From: Micromonospora rhizosphaerae
GTDB lineage: Bacteria > Actinomycetota > Actinomycetes > Mycobacteriales > Micromonosporaceae
Assembly (NCBI RefSeq): GCF_900091465.1
Contig: NZ_FMHV01000002.1
Coordinates: 6,014,001-6,078,000 of the forward strand
DNA: 64,000 bases
Reading direction: 5' to 3'
Position numbers and translations under genes: made by a program. Shown one piece after another: positions 1 through 7,956 of this stretch; the first letter of the stretch is position 1, and every line of letters starts with the position of its first letter. The notes beneath the pieces were generated by a model. It saw only the letters and a list, made by a program, of their open reading frames with translations. It did not search any database and was not told where the DNA came from.

Positions 1-459
1 CGCCCGCTGCGCGGCGAGCGCGAAGATGCGCGGGTTGGGCTTGCTGACCCCGGCCTCCTCGGAGATCAACCAGTCGGCGACGTACCGGTCCAGGCCGGTC
101 CGGCGGATCTTGGCATCCTGCTGGCGGACCACGCCGTTGCTGACCACCACCGGCACCCAGCCGGCGTCGTCGGCGATCCGCAGCGCGCAGGCCACCAGCG
201 GGTCCAGCCGGGTGTTCGCCACCACCCCGTCGTGCAGCTCCTCGACCAGGTCGATGGCACGGATGCGCAGCTGGTAGCGGTCCCGGACGGCGTCCGCGAC
301 GTCCCACCGGTCGGTCAGCCCGTCCGCGTCGATGGAGAGCAGCCAGTCGATGTCGGCGGGGGGCGCGCCGATGCCGTCCAGGAAGCGCTCTCCCCATGCG
401 CGGAACGCCCCGGCCCGGTCAAGCAGGGTGTTGTCCAGGTCCAGCAGGAGCAGCGGCAC
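1..459 (-). CDS. HAD family hydrolase (3' end missing)
   Basis: Haloacid dehalogenase-like hydrolase, probably a phosphatase of unknown substrate. The GTG start opens directly into motif I, LLLLDLDNTLLD, whose two aspartates are the nucleophile and the general acid/base. Motif II is seen as VPVVVSNG, and the start of motif III as the lysine and following Pro of GVSKPNPRIF. The reading frame stays open to base 1, so about 153 residues are present and the rest lies outside the window. The next gene lies upstream, also on the minus strand, ending 61 bases away. Family assignment is firm; substrate cannot be told. Confidence 0.88.
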   Translation of the reverse strand, partial: MPLLLLDLDNTLLDRAGAFRAWGERFLDGIGAPPADIDWLLSIDADGLTDRWDVADAVRDRYQLRIRAIDLVEELHDGVVANTRLDPLVACALRIADDAGWVPVVVSNGVVRQQDAKIRRTGLDRYVADWLISEEAGVSKPNPRIFALAAQRA

Positions 460-520
460 GGGGGCACCTTACGGGACCGAGGTGTCCTGCCGACAGGGCC
501 CAGCCGCCCCGCGCCGTCCG

Positions 521-1381
521 TCAGCCGCGCAGCGCCGTTCGGGGGAGCCCCTGGTCGGGAAGGCGGTCGGCGAGCATCGTGTGGGCCGCCCGGGTGGCTG
601 CCAGGGCACCGGGTTCGAGCGTCGCCACCAGCACCTCCTCCCCCGCGTCGGCGCCGCGGGCCAGCGGGCGCCCCTCCGGGTCGTACACCGCCGCCCCGCC
701 GTTGAACCGCCACGGGTCGGCGCCGCCGACCGCGTTGGCGAAGACGACGTACATGGTGTTGTCCAGGGCGCGGGCCGCGTAGTAGAGGTCGCGCCGGTGC
801 TCCGAGCCGGCCAGGTAGCCGCTGGGGCAGAGGTAACCGTGCGCGCCGTCGGCCGCGGCGGCCCGGCCATGCTCCGGAAAGCAGCCGTCGTAGCAGATGC
901 CGAGGCCGAGGCGCCAGTCACCGACCAGCAGCGTGGCGCCGCGCCGGCCCGCGTCGAACAGCTCGCGCTCGCCGCCCCAGACATGCTGCTTGTCGTACGC
1001 CGACCGCACCGTTCCGGACGGGTCGAAGACGAGCGAGGAGATGGTCCGCCGCCCGTCCGGGTGCCGGACGGCCGCGCCGACCACCACCGTGGTCCCGCCG
1101 TCCCAGGCGGCCCGCCGCAGCGGGTCGAGCCGAGCGTCGTCGACCCGGTCGTCCTCGGCGGCGGCCACGTCCGTGCCGGTCGGGTCGGCGGCCAGGGTCG
1201 GCGGGTGGTACGCCGGCAGGAACAGCTCGGGCAGCACGGCGATCCGGGCGCCGGCGTCGGCCGCCCGGTCGACCAGTCGGGCGGCGGTGGCGGCATTGCC
1301 GGCGACATCGCCGGGGACCGGCTCGGCCTGGACCGCGGCCACGGTCAGCGAATGCTCGGGAAGCGGGGCGGGCGGAGTCAC
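521..1381 (-). CDS. Carbon-nitrogen hydrolase (nitrilase superfamily)
   Basis: A 286-residue hydrolase of the nitrilase/amidase superfamily, which cleaves non-peptide C-N bonds. The catalytic triad is visible: Glu52 in VLPELFLPAY, Lys131 in YDKQHVW and Cys163 in GICYDGCFPE. Length is typical for a single-domain member. It has no signal peptide and is likely cytoplasmic. The gene is divergent from a TetR-family regulator, with 105 bases between the starts and a palindrome in that gap, so common control is plausible. The exact substrate (omega-amide, carbamoyl compound or nitrile) cannot be inferred. Confidence 0.9.
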   Translation of the reverse strand: MTPPAPLPEHSLTVAAVQAEPVPGDVAGNAATAARLVDRAADAGARIAVLPELFLPAYHPPTLAADPTGTDVAAAEDDRVDDARLDPLRRAAWDGGTTVVVGAAVRHPDGRRTISSLVFDPSGTVRSAYDKQHVWGGERELFDAGRRGATLLVGDWRLGLGICYDGCFPEHGRAAAADGAHGYLCPSGYLAGSEHRRDLYYAARALDNTMYVVFANAVGGADPWRFNGGAAVYDPEGRPLARGADAGEEVLVATLEPGALAATRAAHTMLADRLPDQGLPRTALRG

Positions 1382-1435
1382 GCGGCGATCCTAACGGACC
1401 GCGAAGCTGGGTCGATCTTGCAAAAATGGATATTC

Positions 1436-1453
1436 AAGCCGTACGTACGGTTT
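1436..1453. promoter_or_regulatory. Palindromic operator candidate upstream of TetR gene
   Basis: The core CCGTACGTACGG at 1439-1450 is a perfect 12-base palindrome. Extending it by three bases each side gives 18 bases with one mismatched pair. It lies 34 bases before the TetR-family GTG start and 55 bases before the divergent nitrilase start. The flanks are unusually AT-rich for this genome. TetR proteins commonly bind such sites as dimers and repress their own gene, so autoregulation is the likely use. Confidence 0.6.
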
Positions 1454-1486
1454 GCATCGGCCCGGGGCACCTGTCACGATCGTTCC

Positions 1487-2059
1487 GTGCCCAGAGTAAG
1501 TCAGGATCAGCTCGACGCGCGCCGCCAGGAGATCCTCGCCGCCGCGCGGGCCTGTTTCGCCCGGTACGGCTACGAGGGCGCGACCGTACGCCGCCTGGAG
1601 GAGGCCACCGGGCTGTCCCGTGGCGCAATCTTCCACCACTTCCGGGACAAGGACTCGCTCTTCCTGGCCGTGGCCGAGGACGACGCCGCCGCCATGGTGG
1701 AGACGGTGGCCCGCAACGGCCTGGTCCAGGTCATGCAGGATCTGCTCGCCCGGGCGGCCTCCCCGGACACCACCGGCTGGCTCGGCAGCCAGCTCGAGGT
1801 CTCCCGGCGGCTGCGCACCGACCCCGCCTTCGCCAAGCGCTGGGCGGAGCGCTCCGCCGCTATCGCCGAGGCCACCCGGGAGCGGCTGCTCCGTCAGCGG
1901 GAGGCCGGCGTGCTGCGCGCGGACGTGCCGATCGACGTGCTGGCGCAGTTCCTGGAACTGGCCTACGACGGGCTGGTGCTGCACCTGGCGATGGGCCGCC
2001 CGGCCGGCGACCTCGGGCCGGTGCTCGACCTGGTCGAGGAGGCGGTCCGCCGCCGCTGA
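1487..2059 (+). CDS. TetR-family regulator, AcnR-like
   Basis: A 190-residue TetR-family repressor. The N-terminal helix-turn-helix spans about residues 12-58, with the recognition segment TGLSRGAIFHHFRDKDSLF. The C-terminal half is the ligand/dimer domain. The sequence resembles the AcnR branch of actinobacteria (aconitase repressor; mycobacterial relative Rv1474c), both in the SRGAIFHHF block and in the closing VLDLVEEAVRRR. No aconitase gene is in this window, so its target here could differ. The GTG start was chosen because the homology begins at VPRVSQDQ; the frame is open far upstream but reads antisense through the nitrilase gene. A palindrome lies just upstream. Confidence 0.88.
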   Translation: MPRVSQDQLDARRQEILAAARACFARYGYEGATVRRLEEATGLSRGAIFHHFRDKDSLFLAVAEDDAAAMVETVARNGLVQVMQDLLARAASPDTTGWLGSQLEVSRRLRTDPAFAKRWAERSAAIAEATRERLLRQREAGVLRADVPIDVLAQFLELAYDGLVLHLAMGRPAGDLGPVLDLVEEAVRRR

Positions 2060-2188
2060 CCGCTGCCCGCACGACCGCGTCGATTCCCCCGGATCTCGGT
2101 CTGGTAACTCGACCGCCGGACCGGGTCACCCCTGGCGGCGCTGCTCCACAATGAGGCCGCGATTCCCCTCGCGTTACAGGAGCAGGCC

Positions 2189-3106
2189 ATGAAGCTGCTG
2201 GCGGCATCGGGCGACACCTGGGGCATCCCGGGACCCGTCTTCCTCACGACCTACGTCACGGCGGCAGCCGTGATCCTCCTTGCCTGCGTGGTCCACCGGT
2301 ACCTGGTCCTCCGCGGGCGAACCCCGAAGGACCCGATCGACGCCGAGTCGGCGGCCTACCTCAGCGGCGGTGAGCAGCTGGCACTGTGGAGCGCGCTCGC
2401 CGCGATGCGCAGGGCGGGCGTGGTCGGCGTGCGAGCCGGGAGGCGGCTGGAGGCCACCGGCCCGGCGAGCGCCGGGATGACTCCGCTGGCGCAGGCCGTC
2501 CACCGGGCTGCCGCCCGAGGGGCGCGCAGCCGCGACCTGGGCACCGACCCGCGGGTCGCGAATGCGGTGGACGGGCTGCGCCAGAGCCTCGAACGGCGGG
2601 GGCTGATCGTCGGCCAGCGGCAGCGCCGGGCCGCCCGGGCCGGGGTGGTGGCCCTGTCGGTGCTGCTGCTGGTCGGTCTGGTTCGGATCGCGGCGGGGCT
2701 GTCGGCCGGTCGCCCGACGGGATATCTGATCCTCAGCGTGCTGGCACTCGCCGTGGGGCTGATCGTGCTGTGGCCGCTTCCGCGCGACACGCGTGCCGGG
2801 CACACCGTCCTGACGGGACTGCGGCGGAAGCACACGTACCTCTCCCCCGCCGCCCGCCCCGCGTACACCACCTACGGCAGCGCGGAGGCCGCGATGGGGG
2901 TGGCGCTCTTCGGCACCGCGTCGCTCTGGGCGCTTGACGCGGACTTCGCCCAGCAGGCCCAGATCAAGTACCAGGCTGCGGCGAGCAGCGGCTACTCCTC
3001 CGGGTACGGCGGCTCGTCCGGTGGAGGGGGCGGCTGTGGCAGCGGGGCCAGCTCCTGCGGCGGCGGGGGCGGCGGGGGCTGCGGCGGCGGGGGCTGCGGC
3101 GGATGA
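2189..3106 (+). CDS. TIGR04222-type membrane protein with Gly/Cys-rich tail
   Basis: A 305-residue membrane protein. Hydrophobic segments lie at about 17-41, 152-171 and 178-198, and a weaker one at about 231-249. A basic, helical region of about 110 residues lies between the first and second segments. The last 40 residues are almost pure Gly/Ser with four cysteines (Cys283, Cys290, Cys298, Cys303) in GGC-type contexts. This architecture matches the TIGR04222 family, which has no known function. The start has the Shine-Dalgarno CAGGAG eight bases before ATG. The stop codon overlaps the start of the MNIO gene (ATGA), showing tight translational coupling. The cysteine tail is therefore the best candidate substrate for the MNIO enzyme; that is inference. 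Confidence 0.85.
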   Translation: MKLLAASGDTWGIPGPVFLTTYVTAAAVILLACVVHRYLVLRGRTPKDPIDAESAAYLSGGEQLALWSALAAMRRAGVVGVRAGRRLEATGPASAGMTPLAQAVHRAAARGARSRDLGTDPRVANAVDGLRQSLERRGLIVGQRQRRAARAGVVALSVLLLVGLVRIAAGLSAGRPTGYLILSVLALAVGLIVLWPLPRDTRAGHTVLTGLRRKHTYLSPAARPAYTTYGSAEAAMGVALFGTASLWALDADFAQQAQIKYQAAASSGYSSGYGGSSGGGGGCGSGASSCGGGGGGGCGGGGCGG

Positions 3107-3921
3107 CCGGGCCGAGCGGCGTGGGCATCGGCTGGCGGCCGGAGATCGCCGGCTTCGTGGCCGACCTGCCCGGGTTGCGCTTCGTCGAGGTGGTGGCGGA
3201 GACCGTCCCAGCCTCGGGTCCGGTGCCGGACGGCCTGGCCGAGCTGCGCGAGCGGGGCCTCACGGTCGTACCGCACGGGGTGCGGCTCTCCCTCGGCGGC
3301 GCGGAGCCGGTCGAGCCGGCCCGGGTGGCCCACCTGGCCGGGGTGGCCGCACTGGTCGACGCGCCGCTGGTCAGCGAGCACATCGCCTTCGTCCGGGCCG
3401 GCGGGCTGGAGGCCGGGCACCTGCTGCCGCTGCCGCGCAGCCGGGAGGCGGTCGCCGCGGTGGTGGCGAACGTCCGGCGGGCCCAGGCCGAGCTGCCGGT
3501 GCCGGTCGCCCTGGAGCCGATCGCCGCGCTCTTCGACTGGCCGGACGACGAGCTGGACGAGGCCGCCTTCCTGACCGAGATCCTGGACGCCACCGGGGCG
3601 CTGCTGCTGCTCGACATCGCCAACGTGCACGCCAACGCCCGCAACCGGGGCGCCGACCCGCTGGCGCTGCTGGACCGGCTGCCGCTGGAGCGGATCGCCT
3701 ACGTGCACGTGGCGGGCGGGGCCGAGCAGGGCGGCTTCTACCACGACACGCACACCGATCCGGTGCCCGCCGAGGTGCTCGACCTGGTGGGCGAGCTCTG
3801 CGCCCGGCATCGGCCGCCCGCCCTGCTGCTGGAACGGGACGGGCACTACCCACCGGCGCCCGAGCTACGCGCCGAGCTGGACGCGCTCGCCGCCGCGTCC
3901 GGGTTCCCGGTGATCACGTGA
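3103..3921 (+). CDS. MNIO family (DUF692) iron enzyme
   Basis: A 272-residue TIM-barrel protein of the DUF692/MNIO family (multinuclear non-heme iron oxidative enzymes; relatives MbnB, TglH, BufB). Family landmarks are in order: GVGIGWR at 7-13, FVEVVAET at 27-34, VPHGVRLSL with His58, VSEHIAF with His93, HLLPLPRS, Glu138, LLLDIANVHANARN with Asp171 and His176, YVHVAGG with His202, HDTHTDPVP with Asp215 and His217, and LLERDGHYP with Glu244. The metal-binding set thus looks complete. One oddity is LEPI where relatives usually have an ENP-type motif. Known members oxidise cysteines of ribosomal peptides with the help of a partner protein. Here the flanking overlapping genes supply a Cys-rich protein and a possible partner. 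Confidence 0.93.
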   Translation: MTGPSGVGIGWRPEIAGFVADLPGLRFVEVVAETVPASGPVPDGLAELRERGLTVVPHGVRLSLGGAEPVEPARVAHLAGVAALVDAPLVSEHIAFVRAGGLEAGHLLPLPRSREAVAAVVANVRRAQAELPVPVALEPIAALFDWPDDELDEAAFLTEILDATGALLLLDIANVHANARNRGADPLALLDRLPLERIAYVHVAGGAEQGGFYHDTHTDPVPAEVLDLVGELCARHRPPALLLERDGHYPPAPELRAELDALAAASGFPVIT

Positions 3922-4424
3922 CCCGCCCCGAGGGCCGAACCGGTGGGGCGGTCGTACGGCCAGCGCGCGGGATCGACGCGGGCGGGGATCTCGCCGCGCG
4001 GCAGGCGGCGCTGGTCGCGACGCTGGTCGCCGGGGGCCCGCTGCCGGCCGGGTTCGCGCCGGCGCCGGTGGCGACCGCCCGCCGTGCCCTGCTGCGCAAG
4101 CGCGGCGGCGACGTGGCCCGGCACTGGCCGCTGCTGGCCGCCGGCCTCAGCGCCGCCTGGCCGACGACCTTCGCCGACTGGGCGGCGGACCGCCCGACCC
4201 AAGGGTCGCTGCGCGACGGCTGGGACCTGGCGCGGGAGCTGCGCGACCGCGGCACCCTGCCGCCGCTGGGGGCCGAGGAACTGGCCGTCCGGGAGGCGGC
4301 CAGCCGCTACGACGGACGGACGGCGCCCCGCCCGCGCCGGCTGCCTGCGGTCGCGTGGGTCGGCGGCGCCGTCGCGGTGCAGCTCGCCGGTCGGGTACGC
4401 CTGCTGCGCCCCGCCCGCAGCTGA
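3918..4424 (+). CDS. Putative MNIO partner protein (SCO6045-like)
   Basis: A 168-residue cytoplasmic protein starting at GTG within the stop region of the MNIO gene (GTGA overlap). The core at about 24-75 contains DLAARQAALVATLVAGGPLP, followed by a block of PAPVATARRALLRKRGGDVARHWPLLA. This resembles the SCO6045-like domain found beside actinobacterial DUF692 genes. A second block, about 80-130, includes WPTTFADWAADRPTQGS and ends in a basic tail. By position it corresponds to the partner proteins (MbnC, TglI, DUF2063 types) that present the substrate to an MNIO enzyme. The role is inferred from position and faint similarity. It could also be a structural subunit. Confidence 0.7.
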   Translation: MTRPEGRTGGAVVRPARGIDAGGDLAARQAALVATLVAGGPLPAGFAPAPVATARRALLRKRGGDVARHWPLLAAGLSAAWPTTFADWAADRPTQGSLRDGWDLARELRDRGTLPPLGAEELAVREAASRYDGRTAPRPRRLPAVAWVGGAVAVQLAGRVRLLRPARS

Positions 4425-4466
4425 GCCGGTTGGCACGGCGTTGCCGGCTGCGGCAGGATCGGCCCC

Positions 4467-5228
4467 ATGGATCTCGGATTGACCGATCGGGTGTACGTGC
4501 TGACCGGCGCCTCCCGTGGCCTCGGCTTCGCCACCGCCGAACAGCTCGTCGCGGACGGCGCGCGGGTGGTGATCTCGGCCCGGGCCCCGGAGCGGGTGGC
4601 CGCGGCGGTAGAGGCGCTCGGCGGCCCGGAGCGGGCGATCGGCCTGACCGCCGACCTGACCGACCCGGAGACGCCGCAGCGGCTGGTCACGGCGGCCCGG
4701 GAGCGGTTCGACCGTGTTGACGGCGCGCTGATCTCGGTGGGCGGACCGCCCCGCGGCACGGCCGCCCAGGTGACCGACGAGCAGTGGCGGGAGTCCTTCG
4801 AGACCGTCTTCCTGGGCAGCGTCCGCGCCGCCCGTACGGTGGCCGCGGCGCTGACCGACGGCGGCGCGATCGGGCTGGTCCTCTCCACGTCGGCCCGCGG
4901 GCCGGTGCCCGGCCTCGGCATCTCCAACGGCCTGCGTCCCGGCCTGGCCGGGGTGGCGAAGGACATGGCCGACGAGTACGGCTCTCGGGGCGTACGCGTG
5001 GTCGGCCTGCTGCCCGGCCGGATCATGACCGACCGCAACCGTGAGCTCATGGCCGCCACCGGAGACGCCGAGCAGGCCCGGGCCGAGGCGGAGGCCGGCA
5101 TCCCGCTGCGCCGGTTCGGCGATCCCGCCGAGTTCGGTCGGGTCGCCGCTTTCCTGCTCTCCCCCGCCGCCAGCTACCTCACCGGCGTCACCGTGCCGGT
5201 CGACGGCGGCGCGCTGCGCGGCCTGTGA
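4467..5228 (+). CDS. SDR family oxidoreductase with altered catalytic site
   Basis: A 253-residue short-chain dehydrogenase/reductase. The nucleotide-binding TGASRGLGFA lies at 13-23, with the later VGLLPGRIMTDR and VPVDGGA motifs also present. The usual Ser-Tyr-Lys triad is not kept: Ser140 is present, but the Tyr and Lys positions (thirteen and seventeen residues on) are Ser153 and Arg157 in ISNGLRPGL. An SN-x-x-R version of this site is a recognised minority type within SDRs, so the protein may bind NAD(P) without classical catalysis or use another acid. It follows the MNIO cassette by 42 bases and overlaps the glycosylase gene by four bases (GTGA). Confidence 0.88.
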   Translation: MDLGLTDRVYVLTGASRGLGFATAEQLVADGARVVISARAPERVAAAVEALGGPERAIGLTADLTDPETPQRLVTAARERFDRVDGALISVGGPPRGTAAQVTDEQWRESFETVFLGSVRAARTVAAALTDGGAIGLVLSTSARGPVPGLGISNGLRPGLAGVAKDMADEYGSRGVRVVGLLPGRIMTDRNRELMAATGDAEQARAEAEAGIPLRRFGDPAEFGRVAAFLLSPAASYLTGVTVPVDGGALRGL

Positions 5229-5851
5229 CGGGCCCGGTGAGAAACGAACGCCGGGCAGCTCGGGAGCCGGTTGGCAGTCGGCGGGCGCCTGCGGCATCCC
5301 GCTACCCCCGGCCGACGCGCGAGGAGCTGGCGGCGGCGGCCGACCGGACCATCCCTGACCTGATCGCCCCGGGGTTGGACGTGCTCTTCGTCGGCATCAA
5401 CCCGGGCCTCTGGTCGGCGGCCACCGGCCGGCACTTCGCCCGGCCGGGCAACCGGTTCTGGCCGGCGCTGCACCGGGGCGGCTTCACCCCGCGTCAGCTG
5501 CCTCCCAGCGAGCAGGAAGAGCTGCTCCGCTACGGCCTGGGCATCACCAACCTGGTGGACCGGGCAAGTGCCCGGGCCGACGAGCTGACCGCGGAGGAAC
5601 TGGTGGCCGGCGCGGAGAGCCTGACCGCCAAGGTCGAGCGGTACCGGCCCCGGTGGGTGGCGGTCGTCGGGGTGACCGCGTACCGGATCGGTTTCGCCCG
5701 GCCGAAGGCCGGATTCGGGCCGCAGCCGGAGCTGCTGGGCGGCGCCCGGCTCTGGGTGCTGCCCAACCCGAGCGGGCTGAACGCGCACTTCACCCCGGAG
5801 ACGCTCGGCGCCGCCTTCGCGGAGCTGCACGCCGCGACGACCGCCGGCTGA
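5225..5851 (+). CDS. mug: Mismatch-specific uracil/thymine DNA glycosylase
   Basis: A 208-residue Mug-type glycosylase that removes uracil or thymine from G:U and G:T mismatches. The active-site motif VGINPGLWSA holds Asn59, which positions the water. HFARPGNRFWPAL follows, and the DNA-intercalating/base-reading loop is LPNPSGLNAHF near residues 176-186. The first about 35 residues are basic and Ala/Arg-rich, and are not part of the core. The start is a GTG overlapping the SDR stop; another in-frame GTG lies four codons later. The enzyme suits a GC-rich genome with frequent cytosine deamination. The convergent ABC transporter gene ends 12 bases downstream. Confidence 0.92.
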   Translation: MTGPVRNERRAAREPVGSRRAPAASRYPRPTREELAAAADRTIPDLIAPGLDVLFVGINPGLWSAATGRHFARPGNRFWPALHRGGFTPRQLPPSEQEELLRYGLGITNLVDRASARADELTAEELVAGAESLTAKVERYRPRWVAVVGVTAYRIGFARPKAGFGPQPELLGGARLWVLPNPSGLNAHFTPETLGAAFAELHAATTAG

Positions 5852-5863
5852 CCCCGGCCGGGG

Positions 5864-7855
5864 TCAGTTCGCCGCGGCGGGCGGCATCGCCTCGTCGGCG
5901 ACGTACGTCCCCATCGGCATCGTGATCACCGATTCGGGACCGGTCGCGTCCGCGTACGGGGCGGGCGAGTCGGCGACCGCGAACTGGGTGCGGTAGAGCT
6001 CGGCGTAGAGGCCGCCCACGGCGACCAGCTCGTCGTGCCGGCCCCGCTCGACGATCCGCCCCTCGTCGAGGACGAGGATCTGGTCGGCGTCGCGGACGGT
6101 GGAGAGCCGGTGCGCGATCACCAGCGCGGTACGCCCGCTCAGCGCCACCGACAGCGCCCGCTGCACCGCCGCCTCGCTCTCCGAGTCCAGGTGCGCGGTG
6201 GCCTCGTCGAGGATCACGATCGACGGCGCCTTGAGCAGCAGCCGCGCGATCGCGATGCGCTGCTTCTCGCCGCCGGAGAAGCGGTAGCCCCGCTCGCCGA
6301 CCATGGTCTGAAGGCCGTCGGGCAGGGAACGGACCAGGTCGGCGACCTGCGCGCCCGCGAGGGCGGCCCAGATCTCGTCGTCGGTGGCGTCCGGCTTGGC
6401 GTAGCGGAGGTTCTCCGCGATGGTCTCGTGGAACAGGTGGGAGTCCTGAGTGACCACGCCGATCTCGTCGCGCAGCGAGGCCAGGGTGGCGTCCCGGATA
6501 TCGACCCCGCCGACCAGCACCTGGCCGTCGGTGACGTCGTAGATCCGGGAGATCAGCATGGACAGCGTCGACTTGCCGGCGCCGGAGGGGCCGACCAGCG
6601 CGACCATCTGCCCGGGCTCGACGGTGAACGAGACGCCCTTGAGCACCGGTTCGTTGACCGTGCGGTCGAGGGCGGCGACGTCCTCCAGGGAGGCCAGCGA
6701 CACCTCGTCCGCGCTCGGGTAGCGGAACCGCACGTCGCGGAACTCGACCCGGCCGTTGGCGCGCGGCACGGGCACGGCGTCCGGCCTCTCCTCGATGCCG
6801 GGGCGCAGGTCGAGCACCTCGAAGACCCGGTCGAAGGAGACCAGGGCGCTCATCACGTCGACCCGGACGTTGGAGAGCGCGGTCAGCGGGCCGTAGAGGC
6901 GGGTGAGCAGCAGGGCGAGGGTGACCACGGTGCCGGCACTGGCCGCGCCGGTGACGGCGAGCCAGCCGCCGAGGCCGTAGGTGAGCGCCTGGGCCAGCGA
7001 AGCGACCAGCAGCATCGCCACGAAGAAGGTCCGCGAGTACATGGCGGACATGATGCCGATGTCGCGGACCCGTTCCGCCCGGCCGGCGAAGCGACGCGCC
7101 TCGACCTCCGGCGAGCCGAAGAGCTTGACCAGCAGCGCCCCGGCCACGCCGAACCGCTCGGTCATCGTCGCGTTCATCTTCGCGTCGAGGTTGTACGCCT
7201 CGCGGGTGATCTCGGCGAGCCGCCGGCCGACCCGGCGAGCCGGGATGATGAAGATCGGCAGCAGGATCAGCGAGAGCGTGGTGATCTGCCAGGAGAGGGT
7301 GAACATCACGCCGGCGGTGAGCACCAACTGGATGACGTTGCTGACCACGCCGGAGAGCGTCGAGGTGAACGCCCGCTGGGCGCCCAGCACGTCGTTGTTG
7401 AGCCGGCTCACCAGGGCGCCGGTCTGGGTGCGGGTGAAGAACTGCAGCGGCATCCGCTGGACGTGGTCGTAGACCCGGGTCCGCAGGTCGAGGATGATGC
7501 CCTCGCCGATCCGGGCGGAGTACCAGCGCTGGGCCAACGAGAGCAGCGCGTCCGCCACCGCCAGCGCGGCGATGACCAGCGCCAGGCGGACGACCAGCGA
7601 CCCAGCCTCGGAGCCGCCGCGGTTGATCGCGTTGATCACGTCACCGGCGAGCACCGGCGTGGCGACCCCGATGATCGCGGCCAGCACCACGGTGACCAGG
7701 AAGATCATGATGTCGCGCCGGTACGGCCGGGCGAAGTCGATGATCCGCTTGGCGGTGCCGCGCTTGAGCTGATGGGTGGAGATCTGGTCGCGGTCGCGCA
7801 TCGACCGGAGCATGCTCCAGCCGGCCATGCCGCCACCGGCCATGTGGTTGGACAC
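5864..7855 (-). CDS. ABC exporter, fused permease and ATPase
   Basis: A 663-residue half-transporter. It has six membrane helices (about residues 45-335), including the exporter coupling stretch RMPLQFFTRTQTGALVSR. The nucleotide-binding domain follows: Walker A GPSGAGKST, signature FSGGEKQR, Walker B IVILDEATA and H-loop IAHRLST. It probably works as a homodimer, as no second half-transporter is next to it. An extra segment of about 22 residues separates the A-loop FRYP from VLKGVSF, a trait I associate with an actinobacterial subfamily. The substrate is unknown. The gene is monocistronic by spacing: the next gene upstream starts more than 800 bases away and is convergent to nothing here. 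Confidence 0.92.
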   Translation of the reverse strand: MSNHMAGGGMAGWSMLRSMRDRDQISTHQLKRGTAKRIIDFARPYRRDIMIFLVTVVLAAIIGVATPVLAGDVINAINRGGSEAGSLVVRLALVIAALAVADALLSLAQRWYSARIGEGIILDLRTRVYDHVQRMPLQFFTRTQTGALVSRLNNDVLGAQRAFTSTLSGVVSNVIQLVLTAGVMFTLSWQITTLSLILLPIFIIPARRVGRRLAEITREAYNLDAKMNATMTERFGVAGALLVKLFGSPEVEARRFAGRAERVRDIGIMSAMYSRTFFVAMLLVASLAQALTYGLGGWLAVTGAASAGTVVTLALLLTRLYGPLTALSNVRVDVMSALVSFDRVFEVLDLRPGIEERPDAVPVPRANGRVEFRDVRFRYPSADEVSLASLEDVAALDRTVNEPVLKGVSFTVEPGQMVALVGPSGAGKSTLSMLISRIYDVTDGQVLVGGVDIRDATLASLRDEIGVVTQDSHLFHETIAENLRYAKPDATDDEIWAALAGAQVADLVRSLPDGLQTMVGERGYRFSGGEKQRIAIARLLLKAPSIVILDEATAHLDSESEAAVQRALSVALSGRTALVIAHRLSTVRDADQILVLDEGRIVERGRHDELVAVGGLYAELYRTQFAVADSPAPYADATGPESVITMPMGTYVADEAMPPAAAN

Positions 7856-7956
7856 TCGTCACCTCCGGGTCGCGGGCAGCCTCGGACCGTCGGGTCAATT
7901 CTCCCGACGACTACGACAACCTCGGCAGTAACCCGGATCTTCCCAAACGGTCCTTA

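Noticed and set aside
332..1486. N-terminal extension of the TetR-family gene
   Set aside because: The frame is open but is antisense to the nitrilase gene; homology starts at GTG 1487.
2100..2188. Promoter elements before the MNIO cassette
   Set aside because: A GGGTCA/CACAAT pair with 18-base spacing can be read, but such matches are common and unsupported.
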